Assembly (NCBI RefSeq): GCF_020382885.2
Contig: NC_058513.1
Coordinates: forward strand, 8,899,774 to 8,963,773
Source: Scatophagus argus
Lineage: Eukaryota > Chordata > Actinopteri > Scatophagidae
Direction: 5' to 3'
DNA length: 64,000 nt
The notes beneath the pieces were generated by a model, which made no database searches, was not told the DNA's origin, and worked only from the letters and a program-made list of their open reading frames with translations. This document shows, one piece after another, positions 1 to 15,800 of this stretch; positions within the stretch are counted from its first letter, which is position 1; each line of letters opens with the position of its first letter. Made by a program: the position numbers and the translations under genes.

Positions 1-3000
1 CATCTGGAGGTACTTGTCAGTCATATTAATGGTTAACTTTATTGTTTTATTTAAATGCAGAGGTGATGAGGGAAAGATGAATTTCCCTCCACATCCCTGA
101 ACTGCTCAGACACAAGAGTTTTGATTTCCCTCCAAAAACTCTATTGTAAAACTTCTCCCCTGCCACTTACACAAGCTACACAGCAGCCGTCTCCACCCCC
201 AGCCGTCACACATCAATCCATGGTGGGTGTGTGTGTTTTGGGGAAGTGGGGTGTCTCAGCCAGTGTGCTGTTAACCCCCCAGGGTGTAAAGGATTTTTGG
301 ACTAACACTGCAAGTTATAAAAGCAAACCCTTTGATTTTGGTTTATTTAAGTGTTTTTCAGGCATCAAACTAACAGGAAGATAAACTATTGTTATTTGCA
401 TACAGCCTGATAAAAAGAAAAATCTATCTTCTGTATAAAGTTGTTTGATGCAATTTAAGCTAAGTACAACTTTCCCCCCATTATTCCTATTCCTTCTGTG
501 ATCCTTTTGCACTGGGTTTTGTATTATTTGGATTTTAGATTTTTAAAGACTTTTACCTTGCAGTTCAAAATCTGAATATCAGAGCTTCGACTTTCTTTAG
601 TGATCCACATTTTGTTGGCTTTCTGTGTATGTACGTGCAAGGTCTGAATGAAGGAGATGGATCTGTCTTTTTTAGAGTTAAGTTATTCCACCCCCTCCCT
701 CTGTCAGGAAGCTTAATCAGGGCTGCAGAGGTGTGTGGATGAACTATGACCCTTGGGTATCTCTGGCCTTTCTCTTACTTGCCTTTAGGTTAGCATCGGG
801 ACATCCCCCATTTAACTCTTAACCTAAAGAGTCAACTTTAGCAACCAGTGGTTCAGAGTTAAGGCATGCAGACATAAATGCCCATTTACACAGTTGGTTG
901 TTCACAATAAATGATTACCAAACACTTCTTACTACTAACAAACTGAAGGGGAAATACCCAGAAAAAAACTGAATAAGCTGTGTTAAAGTGTGTAGCAGCT
1001 GCAGCTTTCATTCAAAACTGATATACTCATAACATTTACCACTATTAGTTCAAACTGAATGTAGTTTTAAAGCTTTGACAAGTACTTCACTGAAGTCCAA
1101 GTGCAAGTTTCATTGTTGTAGGTGAGCATTCCAAAACAGATATCTGTATATCACGATGAATTGCACAAGGAATGCACTTTATCGTGTTCTTTCCATTTTC
1201 CACTCCACTGAAAAACAAACAACTCTTTTTACAATCATTCTGAAGTTATTAAAAAGATAAGTTAAGATGAGACTTTGTTGATACCACAAGAGAACTTCAG
1301 TTGTTGCAGTAGTCAACGTTTGGCAGGACAAGACAGTGCAAAAGAATAAAAAAATCTAAAAGATATGAAAAATTATAATAAATACAGGGTGATATTAAAA
1401 GTATAAAAAATATGATCTTGTAGAATATGTACATATACATACATATATACTATCGAGGTTTAGGGGGATGGTGGATGAAGTTCTATAAACATCATGAATA
1501 TCATAATATCACATTCAACAATGTTACTTCAGAATTTAACAGCATAACTTTGGGTACATGTAAAATGGGATGTTCCTTGCTTAGTTTGTATATTCTCATG
1601 TGCAAAACATGGTAAATAAAATGAGAGGAATCTACTTTTATTTGAAGTGTGCATTGTTGAACTTTTTCCACCACTTTTCAGGACAGAGTGGCTTGTTCAG
1701 TCCAGACAAGTGTCGCCTACAGGACAGAGAGGAGAAAATGCGGAATGTGTCAAAAAAGTTTCTTATGTGGCTATGTGACTCTTTAGTCCTATTTTAGTAA
1801 ATTATGCTTTGAAACACAAATCATACAGACACACAGAGTTCTCTTTATAGCAGCATTCGACCACAGTGAAAGTGGAGGCAGGTCACACATTAACTGTTTA
1901 AGGTTGATGTGTGTGTGCTGAACAACCCCATACGAGTACAGAGAGCAACTTTAATTACTTGATGGACAAAGTTTTAGTTGGTGTCTGTGTCCTGGCACAG
2001 CATAGAATTACAGGTGTGAGCATGTGAGTGTAAAGAGTCGAAACAGTGGCAGCTGGGCATGTGTGTGCATTTGTGTGTCGGAGTAATCACTTTTCTTTTA
2101 TGTCAAAAAAATGTGATGGTTAATTACAGCTTGTGTAGACAGACTTATATGTATTTTTTTCAAACAATAAACTGTGACATAATATTTATTCTGTAAATAT
2201 GGCATTATAAGCGCATGTCTGATTTCAATCAAATCAGTGCATGACAAATCAAAATGCACTGGCAACCTTCCTTTCATGACATAAAAAGCGGTTCAATCAG
2301 TTGAGATGTAAATTCAGTCAATGATTTTCTGCTTTTCATTGTTCTGTTAAGACATAGGAACTATTCTTTTACTTTTGCACACATGCTGAATTCAGACCCA
2401 CTTGAACAAACTACAATAAGTCTATGAGCCTTTCCCCTTCTCAAAATGAGCAAACCTACCAAACAAAGGGCCACCATTGTGGATAAATACTGCCTTTGTT
2501 TTACCCGTTTGAACCTGAGGCTTCCCTTAACGCCAAGGAGAGTGTGTTCACCCTTTTTCTCCTTTCAGACATTTTGGCGCTGAATAACTGCGACCACTGC
2601 CAAATGGGAAAACGACTACACAGGCAGAAAGAAAGACCAGAATCAATCAGGAAGTGGCAGCTTTTCAGCTGTGCCAGAGGAGCCGGGCAACTTCCTGGTC
2701 TTGTTGCCAAGGTGACTGGAAGCTCAGCCAACTGGTGCAGCGGGCAGCAGTTGGGTTTGAAGCGGGTGTGGGATGTAGGGGGGCTGGCGGAGGAAGACGG
2801 TTGGGATATTGAACAGAAGGAGCTTAAATGTAAGCACTGAGGACTTCAAACAGCACTCATATGAACCATTACATGATGGAGTTTCTATTCTGTTTATAAT
2901 CCTTTACAAACAACCACCCAATTCCTCCAGTTAGTTCTTCTAGTTTCTGATGTAGTAGAAGATAATCTTAAGAAATGAGTAAATTTCCTGTACTAAAACA

Positions 3001-4700
3001 AAGTACAATGGAAATATGATTGTGTTTCACTTCTGATTGAATGATGGGGAATTTTGTGCACAAAACAATTAAAACAATTGTGAGCATATACTCTGTAAAC
3101 TGGTGTCTATAGGTCTGGGAAGACACAGACCAGGAATTTGAGTGAAACTGAGTGACAGAGGTTATTGTTGTGCCTTTATGTGGTTGATAGGAAACATCCA
3201 AATATTTTAATGCTCAGATTAGTTTTGTGAGATAATTTTAAAACAAATATGAAAAAATATATGTGCTAAAAATGTCCCATTGCAAGATACAAATAAAACC
3301 AATGCAGTCTGATATAACAGACCAACAATAAACCATTAATGTCAGTTTTTGTTGAATTTTCTTAGAGAGATTACTCAGCTTTTGTTGTTTTTATATTGTG
3401 TCTCATTTATGTGAACGAGAACTGTTTCTAAATGTTGCTCTGTCCTCTTTAATTTGATGACGGCCATAATGTCAAGTAAAAGAAAAGGGGCAACAGATTG
3501 TATTCCTTAAGCTTGTGTCACTGATTACAGTTTCACATCTCTGAAGCTAAACCTGCAGGATTAATGTGTTTGTCCTAATCAGTCTGTGTCTATTGTGAAA
3601 AAATGCTTACAGAGATGGGATTGAAGGGTAGTTGGGTAGGTGGGTGTTCTGGGGGGATCAGAGAGGACCAGACTGGTGGAGATGGGTAAACACAGCTGGA
3701 GACACACTGCGCTGGTGGGTCTGCAGCTCAACGGCCCCCTTCACACATTTATCAGTGTGTTTGCTCAGGGGATGTGCCCTAATCTTCACACACTGATCTC
3801 TATGCAAGGTCTTCACACAGGACCAACAGGCTGGGATGAAAGTGAAATGAAAGTGACCCTGTCCAAAGACACAGCCTTGCTAATTCCTCCACAGCTAAAC
3901 TTGAATGTTATTCTCTTCATAAAAGGCCTATAAAGGTCATCTGTGGCTCTGTCTGTGTGAGGCTGAGTCTCTCTGTGGGTGGGATAGAAATGATAATATA
4001 TACTAAATTCTTGATCAAAATCTAACCATTGTCTGAGGATACCCTTCAAATAGTCAGATCATTGTCATGAAGTGTCAGAGTTTGCAGGCAAAAAACAAAT
4101 GTGAGATGTGAAGTATTTGCAATATTTTGACACATGATGCTTTCATTATCCTTACTTTTCAGGAGTCACAATTTCAGCCAGTCACAGATAATCTGAAAGT
4201 GGGTGACATTAAAATAATCTCCCATTTTCAAGGTTTTGATTGATTTGTCAGATGTTTATTACCCCTAGTGCTTGAAGGTTTCTGCGTTTCTTTAAACAAA
4301 AATCTGTATGACCACCACAATATGCATCATATTTAGCAAAAGAAGTTATTCGGTTTTTTTTTTGCAAATATTTGCTCTGTCTCTCTGATGCATTTGTCAG
4401 ATTTGGGGGTTGCATACATCTTTGAGTATAGAGTGCCATCTGCTGGCGACTCATTTCTGTTTGTGGCGCAGTAGATGCTGTAAACTGAAGGCAGTATGGA
4501 CCTTAAACTGTAAAGATGTAACATAAAGATCAGGTAAGGCAGGATTTTTTTACTTTACAAACTTGTAGAATAATCATTGAAACAAAATTTGTTTAAGCAA
4601 ATGACTGATTTTTTTATGCTCAGTCAAGGTCACTTTCATTTTCACTTCATGTACTTTTCCTCGACTATAAAGACAATTCTATGTGATGTGCGGCGATTTA
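1..4700. other. Upstream intergenic DNA, no gene recognised
   Basis: AT-rich sequence with only short open frames (longest about 114 codons at 2496-2840). None of them shows a known domain or a convincing splice pattern. I see no tRNA or rRNA. It may be intergenic or the intron of a gene lying to the left. Confidence 0.5.
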
Positions 4701-4766
4701 TCTCTATTTGATTGAGACGAAGGAGAAAAACGTCATTTCGGCTTCCGTCGTCGTCGCGTAAGCACT

Positions 4767-4885
4767 TGACGTCAGCATAACAACAACCCGTCATGACAGC
4801 TCGTATGGGGGAAAAATATCGGTGAAGATTTGCTATCAAATCATATAAAATCGGTTTCACCTGGATGTAAGATTCTTTACATAAG
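4767..4885 (+). promoter_or_regulatory. Promoter-like patch: CRE palindrome, TATA box, splice donor
   Basis: A perfect cAMP-response element, TGACGTCA, is at 4767-4774 inside a locally CpG-rich stretch (about 4730-4800). A TATAAAA sequence follows at 4844-4850 and a consensus donor (AAG then GTAAG) has its junction after 4885. Together they could be an upstream alternative promoter and non-coding first exon for stub1, about 1 kb away, or the start of an unseen transcript. The elements are visible; the role is inference. Confidence 0.35.
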
Positions 4886-5559
4886 GTAAGAAATGGAAAC
4901 CACTGATCTCAGAAAGAAACCCTAACTTGAAAATGGAAATAGTTAAAAAGGAAGGTAATGGGCTGTGTATCGTTAGCAAACAAGCTAACCTAGCATTAGC
5001 CAATTTTTGTTTTCTGAGGTTGCCGAGTGGTGTTGAGGTAAATTTTAAGAAAACAGCCAAGACGACTTTTTTTCAGGCCCGTAAGAGTAAAACTCTCAAC
5101 CTCCCAAACAGTTGCTTGATAAATTGGTGAATTTGGGAATACAGATAAAAAAGCTGAGTGAACGAAATTGCATTCTTTCTAGCCATCCGCCGGTCGTAGA
5201 TCGACAGCATACCGCTGTAGCATACTATGCTAGTGCAGCTAACTAGCTTACATCTAAGCACCGATCTCTTGTTTCCTTTGTAACATAAGTTAAAAGTAAC
5301 ATCGTCACTTCATTTCTGTGCTTGCTGCTGCAACAACAGTATCTCAGTTGTTGGCCAGTGAAACTAATAACCACAACGCTACTTGTTTGCAACCAACTGG
5401 CTCTGTATATCAGTGGTGTAACGTTTCAGTTTAAAAGCCTTGCACTATCGTTTGGGACCGGGAGTGGATAATGTTTTCTGACGGTTGACCACCTCGCTGT
5501 GCCGCTCATTTATTCATCAGGGATGTCCGTCACATGAATAGTTAATTCACGGACAGCCT

Positions 5560-5840
5560 CGCCACCTCGCTGTATTTCAGAGCTGTGTCCACACCCAGCA
5601 AATTAAACGAATGCCTTTTGGGTGGCATCAAGGACTGCACCTAACTGGTCCAAGGCGCGCGTTGCTGGTGCATTGCAGTGAATGCACGCATTGAACTTTA
5701 CATGCACTGTGACTCTAATTTTGGTTTGTCCAGACCAGGAGGGACAGGGCATTCTTCAGCCTGTCAGTTAGCCAGCCGAAGAGACGGGGAACAGGATAGG
5801 GAAGCAGGGCGAGGCGGGCCCCGCGGAGCCGGTGGAGAAG
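5560..5840 (+). promoter_or_regulatory. stub1: stub1 proximal promoter and 5' UTR, CpG-rich
   Basis: The 280 bases before the stub1 start codon become GC- and CpG-rich compared with the AT-rich flanks, with a GCGCGC core near 5655 and a run of CpGs at 5800-5830. No TATA box is evident. This fits a housekeeping-type CpG promoter. The transcription start cannot be fixed from sequence alone. Confidence 0.5.
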
Positions 5841-8527
<2,687 letters not shown>

Positions 8528-11500
8528 AGGGACCCTGCACCTTACATCTCCCCATCATACCCCAATACTCAACATAAAGCCTGGACAACACAAGACTATA
8601 GAGAACAGATCACCCCTTGCCTGGATATGTACTTTAAACAAGCAGGAAAAGCCACACTATGGACTACCAAAAGGGAGCCATGTATCTTGGTCTGCCTCTT
8701 CCTCCACACATTAAATCTTTGCTGTAAAACGCCCCGCTACGAACTCCCTGAAGCTCAGCACTCAAGGCCTGCTGGTCCCTTTAAAAACCTGCTTCCTTCT
8801 TTTTCTATGCTTTCTCTCTCTCACACACATTCTCTTCCTTTCTGTCAGTTCTGTTTCTACTTTTTCAAGCCTGACTCCTTTCTTTATCCAAAATAAGGGG
8901 CCACATTCTCAGGTCTCTCTTATTCCCTCTCTCTTTCTTCTTCTCTTGAGTGCCACAATCTTTGGAAAGCGTCAGCGTTGCACTCCGGTGTTTCACAGAT
9001 GTCACCAATCTGAACAAAAGAAAGAAAAGTCACACACAGTCTTTGAATTTATTAAGTTATTTGCCTTTTATTAGGCGTTTCCTCTAGTATTTCTTAGTCA
9101 TTTTTTGAGTAAGCATTGGAAAATTTCCCCATTTCTGAAGCGGTACCTAAAATGCCAAAACCCGGTTCTCAATGAGGGTGACCAATTTGTATGCAAAGTT
9201 TCACATAAGTGAAAAATAGCAGCAGGGGTTGCACCTCCAGGAGGCGCTCTAATCATGCCCACCCATGTCAACAGGCTGTAAGATTTTGAGTGGATTATTA
9301 GTTGTTGTTTTTTTTCTTTACAAATCAATCACACCCCATAACAGACAATTCATATAAGTTGAATGTATGTATAATGTACTTTTTAGGTTTAGGCCTGACC
9401 TACAGTAATTCAAAATGTTTTTTTATCAGGACAGTACAAGAATTTCACAAAAAAGCAGCCTTGAACAGGACGCAGAAAATGAATAGAAACAGCCGCTGCG
9501 TTTAAAAAAAAAAAAAAAGTTTACACATTGCTGGGTAGTAGTCGAAAATGTTGAAATGTTTTGAATTTTGATAAATCAGCTGTGTAGGTTGATGCTAAAA
9601 ACCTGCTTTGAAGAATGATCTGTGCTGTCTGTGTTGATTATAGAAACAAAAATGTGCTTGGACGTTGTGTTTGGCTCGTGCTGTTTGCCTGGAATGACCG
9701 TGGACGCCCACATCAAGCTTGAAGTGAACTTTCTTTTCCTTCGCAGAGGCAGGAAGGTAGCTGTCATTTTTCCTCACCTTTGTTGTGTTAATTTCATCCA
9801 ACGCAGTGTCACATTTTGAAGAGAACGGCTGCAACAGATAAAACAGTGATCAGTGAGTTTTGTCTTGTGAGGGACTTTTGAAGGGCGCCGGCATCACTAC
9901 ACCGACCTCCTCTGTGTCAGAAATGCTGGAAGAGTTATGACCATCTTATCTCATCCTTACCTCCACATTCTTGTGTGCTGGTTCACTGGCATTCTCTGTA
10001 AAACACATTTTCAGTTAAGCGCCCTTAGAGGTTTTTTTCCAGCTGAATGTGTGTCTGTGATGAATTAGGCCTGTTGGTGGTTTGTGTCAGGGTGCAGGCA
10101 GTGTAAATAACTTGCTTGTGTATCTCAGATTTTATTTCTTGACAAAATTAGGGTTCTTTTTTTTTCTTGAGAAGTCCTAGAGCTTGAGAAACTGTATTAA
10201 ATGTAGATATGTTGATAACATAAATGCTTCGTTCAGTTTTCATTTGTCCCATTAAACCATGAACTTTGTGTTTGTTTGTTGTGTTTTTGACACAAATTGT
10301 CATTAAAGAGATACCAAGTATGATGACAAATGTACTGCTGCTCATTAGAAATCCGTTAACAGGAATCAAATGGTGTCCGACATGATGTTGCAGCTGTGCT
10401 ACAAAGCAAATTAACAGCTTTGCAGTACAATCCATGACATCAGCCCTACAATAAATGCTGATTTGTTGAAGCTTTTGTTTTTTTTTCTTCCCAGTGTGAG
10501 GCATCTGACTTGATGTGAGTCTGTCACATTAACTGTTTTTGAGTCACTGGTGGTGTGTGTCTTGTATTCACTGTTCCTTGTTGCTAAATGACTTATTTTT
10601 TTTTTCACTTTTCTTCCTGCCATTTTCCTCCTCAGTATTTGTAATTCTGTCAGCCAGTCTTCTTAATACGTTTTTAAATTGCCAGATTTTTTGAATATAA
10701 CAAACTCTGATTGTCACATCTTCATTAAGGCAGACTTGTCATCTGTATCAGGGCCTGATTGATAACTCAGCTAGACTGATGTATTGGCTGATATTTTCTC
10801 GTTGCAGATATTATGTTGTTGCATATGCCAGTTAATAAGTAACAAATAAAGTGTCACCATTACATACACTGGGTTCTCCACCAGAAAGTAGATTACTGTT
10901 AACTCCTCTGATCTCTTTGTATCGAAGACTCAGTTTTGTAGAAAACATCGGAATGTATATTTAAAATATGGATTTATGTTAAAAACTAGTTATTATTATT
11001 GGCCTCAAAAATCCAATTCTGGTTCTGCCATAATCCTTGAAATTCAAACACAAAACATGTTAATTCAGCTGTTATTTTTAGCCACTGTCATGATGAAGTG
11101 TTGCTGTTACAAATTATTGCCCTGAGATATACAGTTGGGTTAAGTTTTGATCCTATTTTTAAGAGCCTATGTAGGAACAGCAAGTATCCAGTGAAAACTA
11201 TTCTCAGCTGTGTCAGAGGATTATCCAGAGTAATCAGGAACTGTCTGTAAGACATGTTGAGTTTTCCAGTGTTATTTCTCTGAGCTTTTAGCAGCATGAA
11301 CAAAATGTCTTTCAGGGTGGTGGTGATCACTTCAGGGACGGATCTCTAAAGACTGGCATAAAAGTATCTGCAGAGCAAGTGAAAAACTGTTCTCTGAACT
11401 GATGCTTTAATAGTCCCATACACTCAAAAACCTGAAACACTGACTTTAATTAAATTTATTTTGTCAACAGGTTCCACGAAATTAGGTTAGTTAAAAGGAA

Positions 11501-11922
11501 AAATGTTAAGGCCATCTAACATAATAAACTTGTTTTAGATTAACACAATGATTGTGAATTGAGCAAACTTAAAAAAACTAACTTCTAATCAACAAGATAA
11601 ATTTATGTTGTATGGACTTAAAGATTGTGTACAGGCGACATATTTGTAGGTGGGCGTGAACAACCCAGAACTAGTTGAACTAAACTTGAAAGCGGGCATA
11701 GTTTTTACCTGAAGTTGTTACAAATGGTCGAATTTCCTTACTTTTTTGTGTGAATTATGCCAAGTATACTCCTCATACTGCAAAATATACTCCTCTATGT
11801 TTATCTGCCAGAAAATAATATTTCAACATGTAAATGAATTAATATAATAAAATATATCTGAACCACATGTTAAAAAAAATTTAACTGAATTTAAAAAATA
11901 TGTATGGCAGTTTTTTGCAGAT
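8528..11922. other. stub1 3' UTR and intergenic DNA
   Basis: The first few hundred bases are presumably stub1 3' UTR. A possible poly(A) signal, ATTAAA, is at 8710-8715 and an AATAAA lies near 10844. The rest is AT-rich, with a poly-A run at 9504-9518 and no supported coding exon. The 3' UTR of the minus-strand gene at 11923 probably enters from the right; TTTATT at 11455-11460 (AATAAA on the minus strand) is one candidate end. Confidence 0.5.
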
Positions 11923-13964
11923 TCAAATTTTAAACATACATGTCAGTTCACTCACCAAAGCCCGAACAATTTTCAGCATCCAAACAACAGTTGGATCATT
12001 CAGTTTGTTCTTGAGCATCTGTACCTTGGATGGGAGTCTGCATGCATCAAGTTGGAGGAAGAGCTTCTGAAGTACTTCAAAGAAGGCTTTCGGTTCCTTG
12101 GGATAACTGAGGTTCAGTGCATATGTTACACTCATAAAGAGTGCACATGCAGAGGCTATGTCTCCCAAGTCATGCAGAACTTCAACACCCTCGATCACTA
12201 TGCCAACATCAGCTGGAGGAGTAGTGGCATCACCTCCCTCAACACTGATGCTGTAGATGCCAAAGGTAAGTTGCTCCAGTTTCCTTTGAACAGCTGCACC
12301 AGAGTCCTTTACATAGGAGAGTCAGAAAAGACAAAAACAAACTATGAAATCAAAGGTTTTTCTGAATTCCAAAGAATAAACTTTTGCTATTCAGATTACT
12401 TTTACATAACAATTTAATTAAAATAGCACAAGACTTCAAAAAGTTCTATAAACAAAAAGATGAAGTAGTGCTGGATGATTCTATGAACCTTTAAATACAC
12501 TTTAAATAAACTTTAATTTTACATACACTCACCAAGACCTTTATTAGGAACATGTTTAACCTAATGCAATCCAATGCATGAGCAGACCAATAATCAATAA
12601 ATTACTGAGGGATTCTACATTATGACGGGACGCTAGCTTTTCCAGTCGGTATCTGTTTAGCGGACCTTGCAGACCAATTACATGTGAGTCCCACGTGACG
12701 CCGCTCAGCCAATCAAATTTGTGTAAAAAAAGCACAACTCTGAATACAGAGATGAGAGAGATGAGAGGTGAGTGACAGGTGGAAAGGGAAGTAAGCGATA
12801 CAGGGAGATGACATGGATAGACAAGAAGACAGGAAGAGAAGACAGACGAGTGAGCGGGAGACGACGAGAGAAAAATAATGGCGAAATAGAAATTATAGAG
12901 CGAAAATAGAGCTTTCAACTCAGAATAGACAGATTCATTTATGTTCATTCCTCCCACTGGGAGCACAAAACCAGTGTGTCTCATATGTTTAGAGGTCATG
13001 GCACTCATTAAAAATGCCAATGTGAAATGCCACTATGGGACAAAACACAACGCTTGATGAAATTTTCTCTCACCGGACTTCTGAAAGTTTTAGTTGAATA
13101 GTAATCTAATAGGTTGCACAGGTGTACCCAATAACATGCGTGGTGAGTGTATATACAAACTGATTCCATGCAAATTATAACAAAGTAACAAGTTTAGTTA
13201 TTCAGGATTTGATTGAATAAAAGGTAGACACTAAAATTACAAACCGGATATTCTTTGAAGAGGATGCTGGGGTCTTCATTGAGGTAGACCCAAAGTGCCT
13301 TGAGGATGCACTCCCTCCTCTTTTCAACTGTTTCACACTGAAGAAAAAAAAAAGAAAAAAAACCTTACATTCACACACCGTCTGCCTTTGTTTTGAAATA
13401 TTTTTCAAATCAAAAACTGAACAAAGTTCACTTATAGATAAACCTGACAAAAGAGGAATTGATTTGGTGTGAATCAGGAAATGGTCACAAACTTTCAGTT
13501 ACTCATTCCAAATGTCAACACATCTGATGCCTAAACACAATTATGATCACTATCTGTGTTATATCTATGGGAGGTGACTGCAAATAAAAAGAAAAGATAA
13601 AAAGAAAAAAAAACAGCAATTTGTATGACAGAAGCACATGAGTTGCTGCTCAGGTTTTGTAAACAACAATCAAATCACAATTTTTTACTCATTAATGGAC
13701 ATTCACAGGTTATGTTGGTTTCTGACTGTTCATCAGTCCCTATACCGTCAAAACAGACTAGACAACATCAACATATAATTCTATCTTTTTACCAACAGCA
13801 ATACATACCTGTGCAATAGGGGCCAAAATTAGGCTAATCTTCCTCCCTGCAGAGCCTCCTTTCTTCTTCAGCACTTTGATGAGCTGGGCAGTGTGTTGGT
13901 CAAGTTGTTCAAAGAACTTTGAGACAAGGGGAGAAGTGGTGATCCTCACAAATTCTGCCTGCAA
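11923..13964 (-). CDS. C-terminal part of a fish multicopy 'SAMD3-like' protein, 5' end not found
   Basis: Three minus-strand exons, 13964-13809, 13337-13245 and 12306-11923, have good GT/AG sites, are all in phase 0, and join to 210 codons plus stop. The product resembles the C-terminal region of a family repeated many times in fish genomes and often annotated as sterile alpha motif domain-containing 3-like. I recognise, from memory, the pattern RRECILKALWVYLNEDP, then a block like FGIYSISVEGGD, then ALNLSYPKEPKAFFEVLQK. The function of the family is unknown to me. No SAM domain is visible. The first exon found has no in-frame ATG, and I could not find an upstream coding exon before the CpG island at 14.8-15.05 kb. 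The gene may therefore have missed 5' exons, a truncated N-terminus, or be a decaying copy. The frame is open throughout and splice sites are intact, which argues against an old pseudogene. Intron 2 of these exons contains an inverted-repeat element (12526-13149). Confidence 0.6.
12526..13149. mobile_element. Non-autonomous DNA transposon with terminal inverted repeats
   Basis: The left end CACTCACCAAGACC is mirrored at the right end (reverse complement CACTCACCACGCAT). The similarity continues inward as TTATTAGGAACA versus TTATTGGGTACA. Both ends are flanked by TA, which fits a TA target duplication. The ends match, from memory, a very common fish element whose termini read CACTCACC then CTTTATTAGGTACACC. 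The 624-bp body encodes no transposase; a 154-codon minus-strand frame inside has no recognisable domain. It sits in an intron of the SAMD3-like gene. The superfamily is not certain. Confidence 0.7.
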
Positions 13965-14799
13965 CTGAAAACAATATCCACAAACACAACATATTATATT
14001 ATTATACACATATGATATCAGTAAAGGAATTTAACTCGTGAAACAGTTTCCTTTCCTTGTTAACAGCTGATAAAATTAGAAATTGAAATGAGAAAATGAA
14101 ATCAAATAATGAGGTTTATTGCATGGTCTTAGGAGAATTATAGATTTAAAAATAAGCTGTCAATTAATAAATGATTCTAAAACAAAAAGGCTGACAACTC
14201 AATTCACAGTAATTAAGTGGTGAGCTGTGATCATACCTTCTATGAGTACAGTGCCCTAACCGAGGAGGGAGCACAAATCACAGAGCAATCCTTGCAACAT
14301 GATGACATTTATAAAGATGTTAACAGAGCAATGATTTAATTCCTGGTTTTATATCATTCTTTGCCATGCCCTTCACAAATTTACCTCAATTAAAATAATA
14401 TTTCATTAAAAAAAAAAAAGTGAATGCGCTAGGGACATTACATAAATTTGTCTGAATAAAGGTATTGACTTTCACATTCATTACAAATAAGGGAATGGGT
14501 CCTGCCCTACTGCTTTGAAACAGGGGATGAGACAGGCTCAGCTTTCAAAATTTGCAGCATTTAATTGAAGTATGAGGCGTGCTGCCTTTTTGTTGTTAGC
14601 GTCTAGCTTACACAACTTCAGGCTAACAGCGGTTATTTAAAGTTCATAAACACTAAAAACAATGCATTGGCCGAATAAAAGACAACTCTTATTATCTTAT
14701 GGTACACAGTAATTCCACTGCAAACACGAAGTTCCTCAAAATATACTAATAAGTATGAATAGGACAGCAAAGTCACAGCATAGCAAGGATGAAAACAAT

Positions 14800-15055
14800 G
14801 GGGCGTGCGTGTGCCTGAGCACGTACGGGCGAACGAAGGCGGCGGGCCCGCGTCGTTTGCCCGTATAGTGCCGTGCGGCGCGCAAGTCTGTTCTTACGCT
14901 AAAAGGGCTACGTCGCTAAATCGTAAGCTAGCTTTAGCAATTTAGCTAACCTAGGAAATAAACTGTTTGAGCGGTGTAAACAAGTCGAAAACACACACGC
15001 TACAATATTAACACGTTCTACCTGCCATTTCCTGCCGTTGTTTGATATTCACTCA
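14800..15055 (-). promoter_or_regulatory. CpG-rich probable promoter and non-coding first exon of the SAMD3-like gene
   Basis: Positions 14800-14900 are strikingly CpG-dense (repeated CGGGC, GGCGGC and GCGGCGCGC) in an otherwise AT-rich stretch. On the minus strand a good donor (CTAG then GTGAGT) lies at about 15050-15058, so transcription from just right of it would run into the minus-strand gene. The pentraxin start codon is only about 0.75 kb away on the other strand, so a shared divergent promoter is possible. CpG density and the donor are seen; promoter activity is inferred. Confidence 0.45.
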
Positions 15056-15800
15056 CCTAGATAATATGAAATGCGCTTGAGGATTGGTGGGGCTAGGCGG
15101 GATAAAAACAGACCGACTTGGCTATGCAGCTAGCTGCTTTCTCATAAGCACGCCAAAAACTAAAGAACACGTCTTGTTTCACAATACAATCATGCTTAAC
15201 ATGAAAAAATGTTATTACCGCCACCTTCTGGATGGAAGAAGTATTTCAGTCCTAATTCACTTGACGTAAATATTTCACGTCGAAATGACACATTAATATT
15301 TTTTAAAGATAACAATAGAAAAAAATCACATGGAATTTATTAGAAAAAACATTTTAACTTAACAAATACATGTATTTTAAGTCAACTGAAAATAAAAATA
15401 TATAAAGTACACAAGCCCCGTTGTTCATTTTTTGACTGTATAAACTCCCACATTTACTGTATTGATGTGAACAGGTAAACGTCACATTTCAACTCTGAAT
15501 TTTCATTGACTGGACATAGTAAATGTACAAAATGTACAAATCTGCTTACAAAAGACTTCATCCCTGTAGGTCTGTTGTCTATGTTGTATAGAGCCACACA
15601 CGTGTGAAAATGTGTGTGTTCACATCAGTCACGCCCGGAAGGCATGGTGTCACTCAGCCCTCACACACTGAGCCTTTTGTCAGAGCACTGATTGAAGAGC
15701 TGACATCATGGCCTGTGCTAGGAGGGAAGAGGACTGGGCACGAAGCATCAGCGAGTGTGAGTGAGTTAGCAACATCGAGCAGCAACAAAACAACGTCAAA

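Noticed and set aside
2496-2840. 114-codon plus-strand frame upstream of stub1
   Set aside because: No family resemblance and an equally open frame on the opposite strand; no promoter or splice pattern.
10148-10504. 118-codon minus-strand frame
   Set aside because: No domain, ends in lysine runs from poly-T tracts, no plausible splice neighbours.
12556-13020. 154-codon minus-strand frame
   Set aside because: It lies wholly inside the inverted-repeat element and resembles no transposase.
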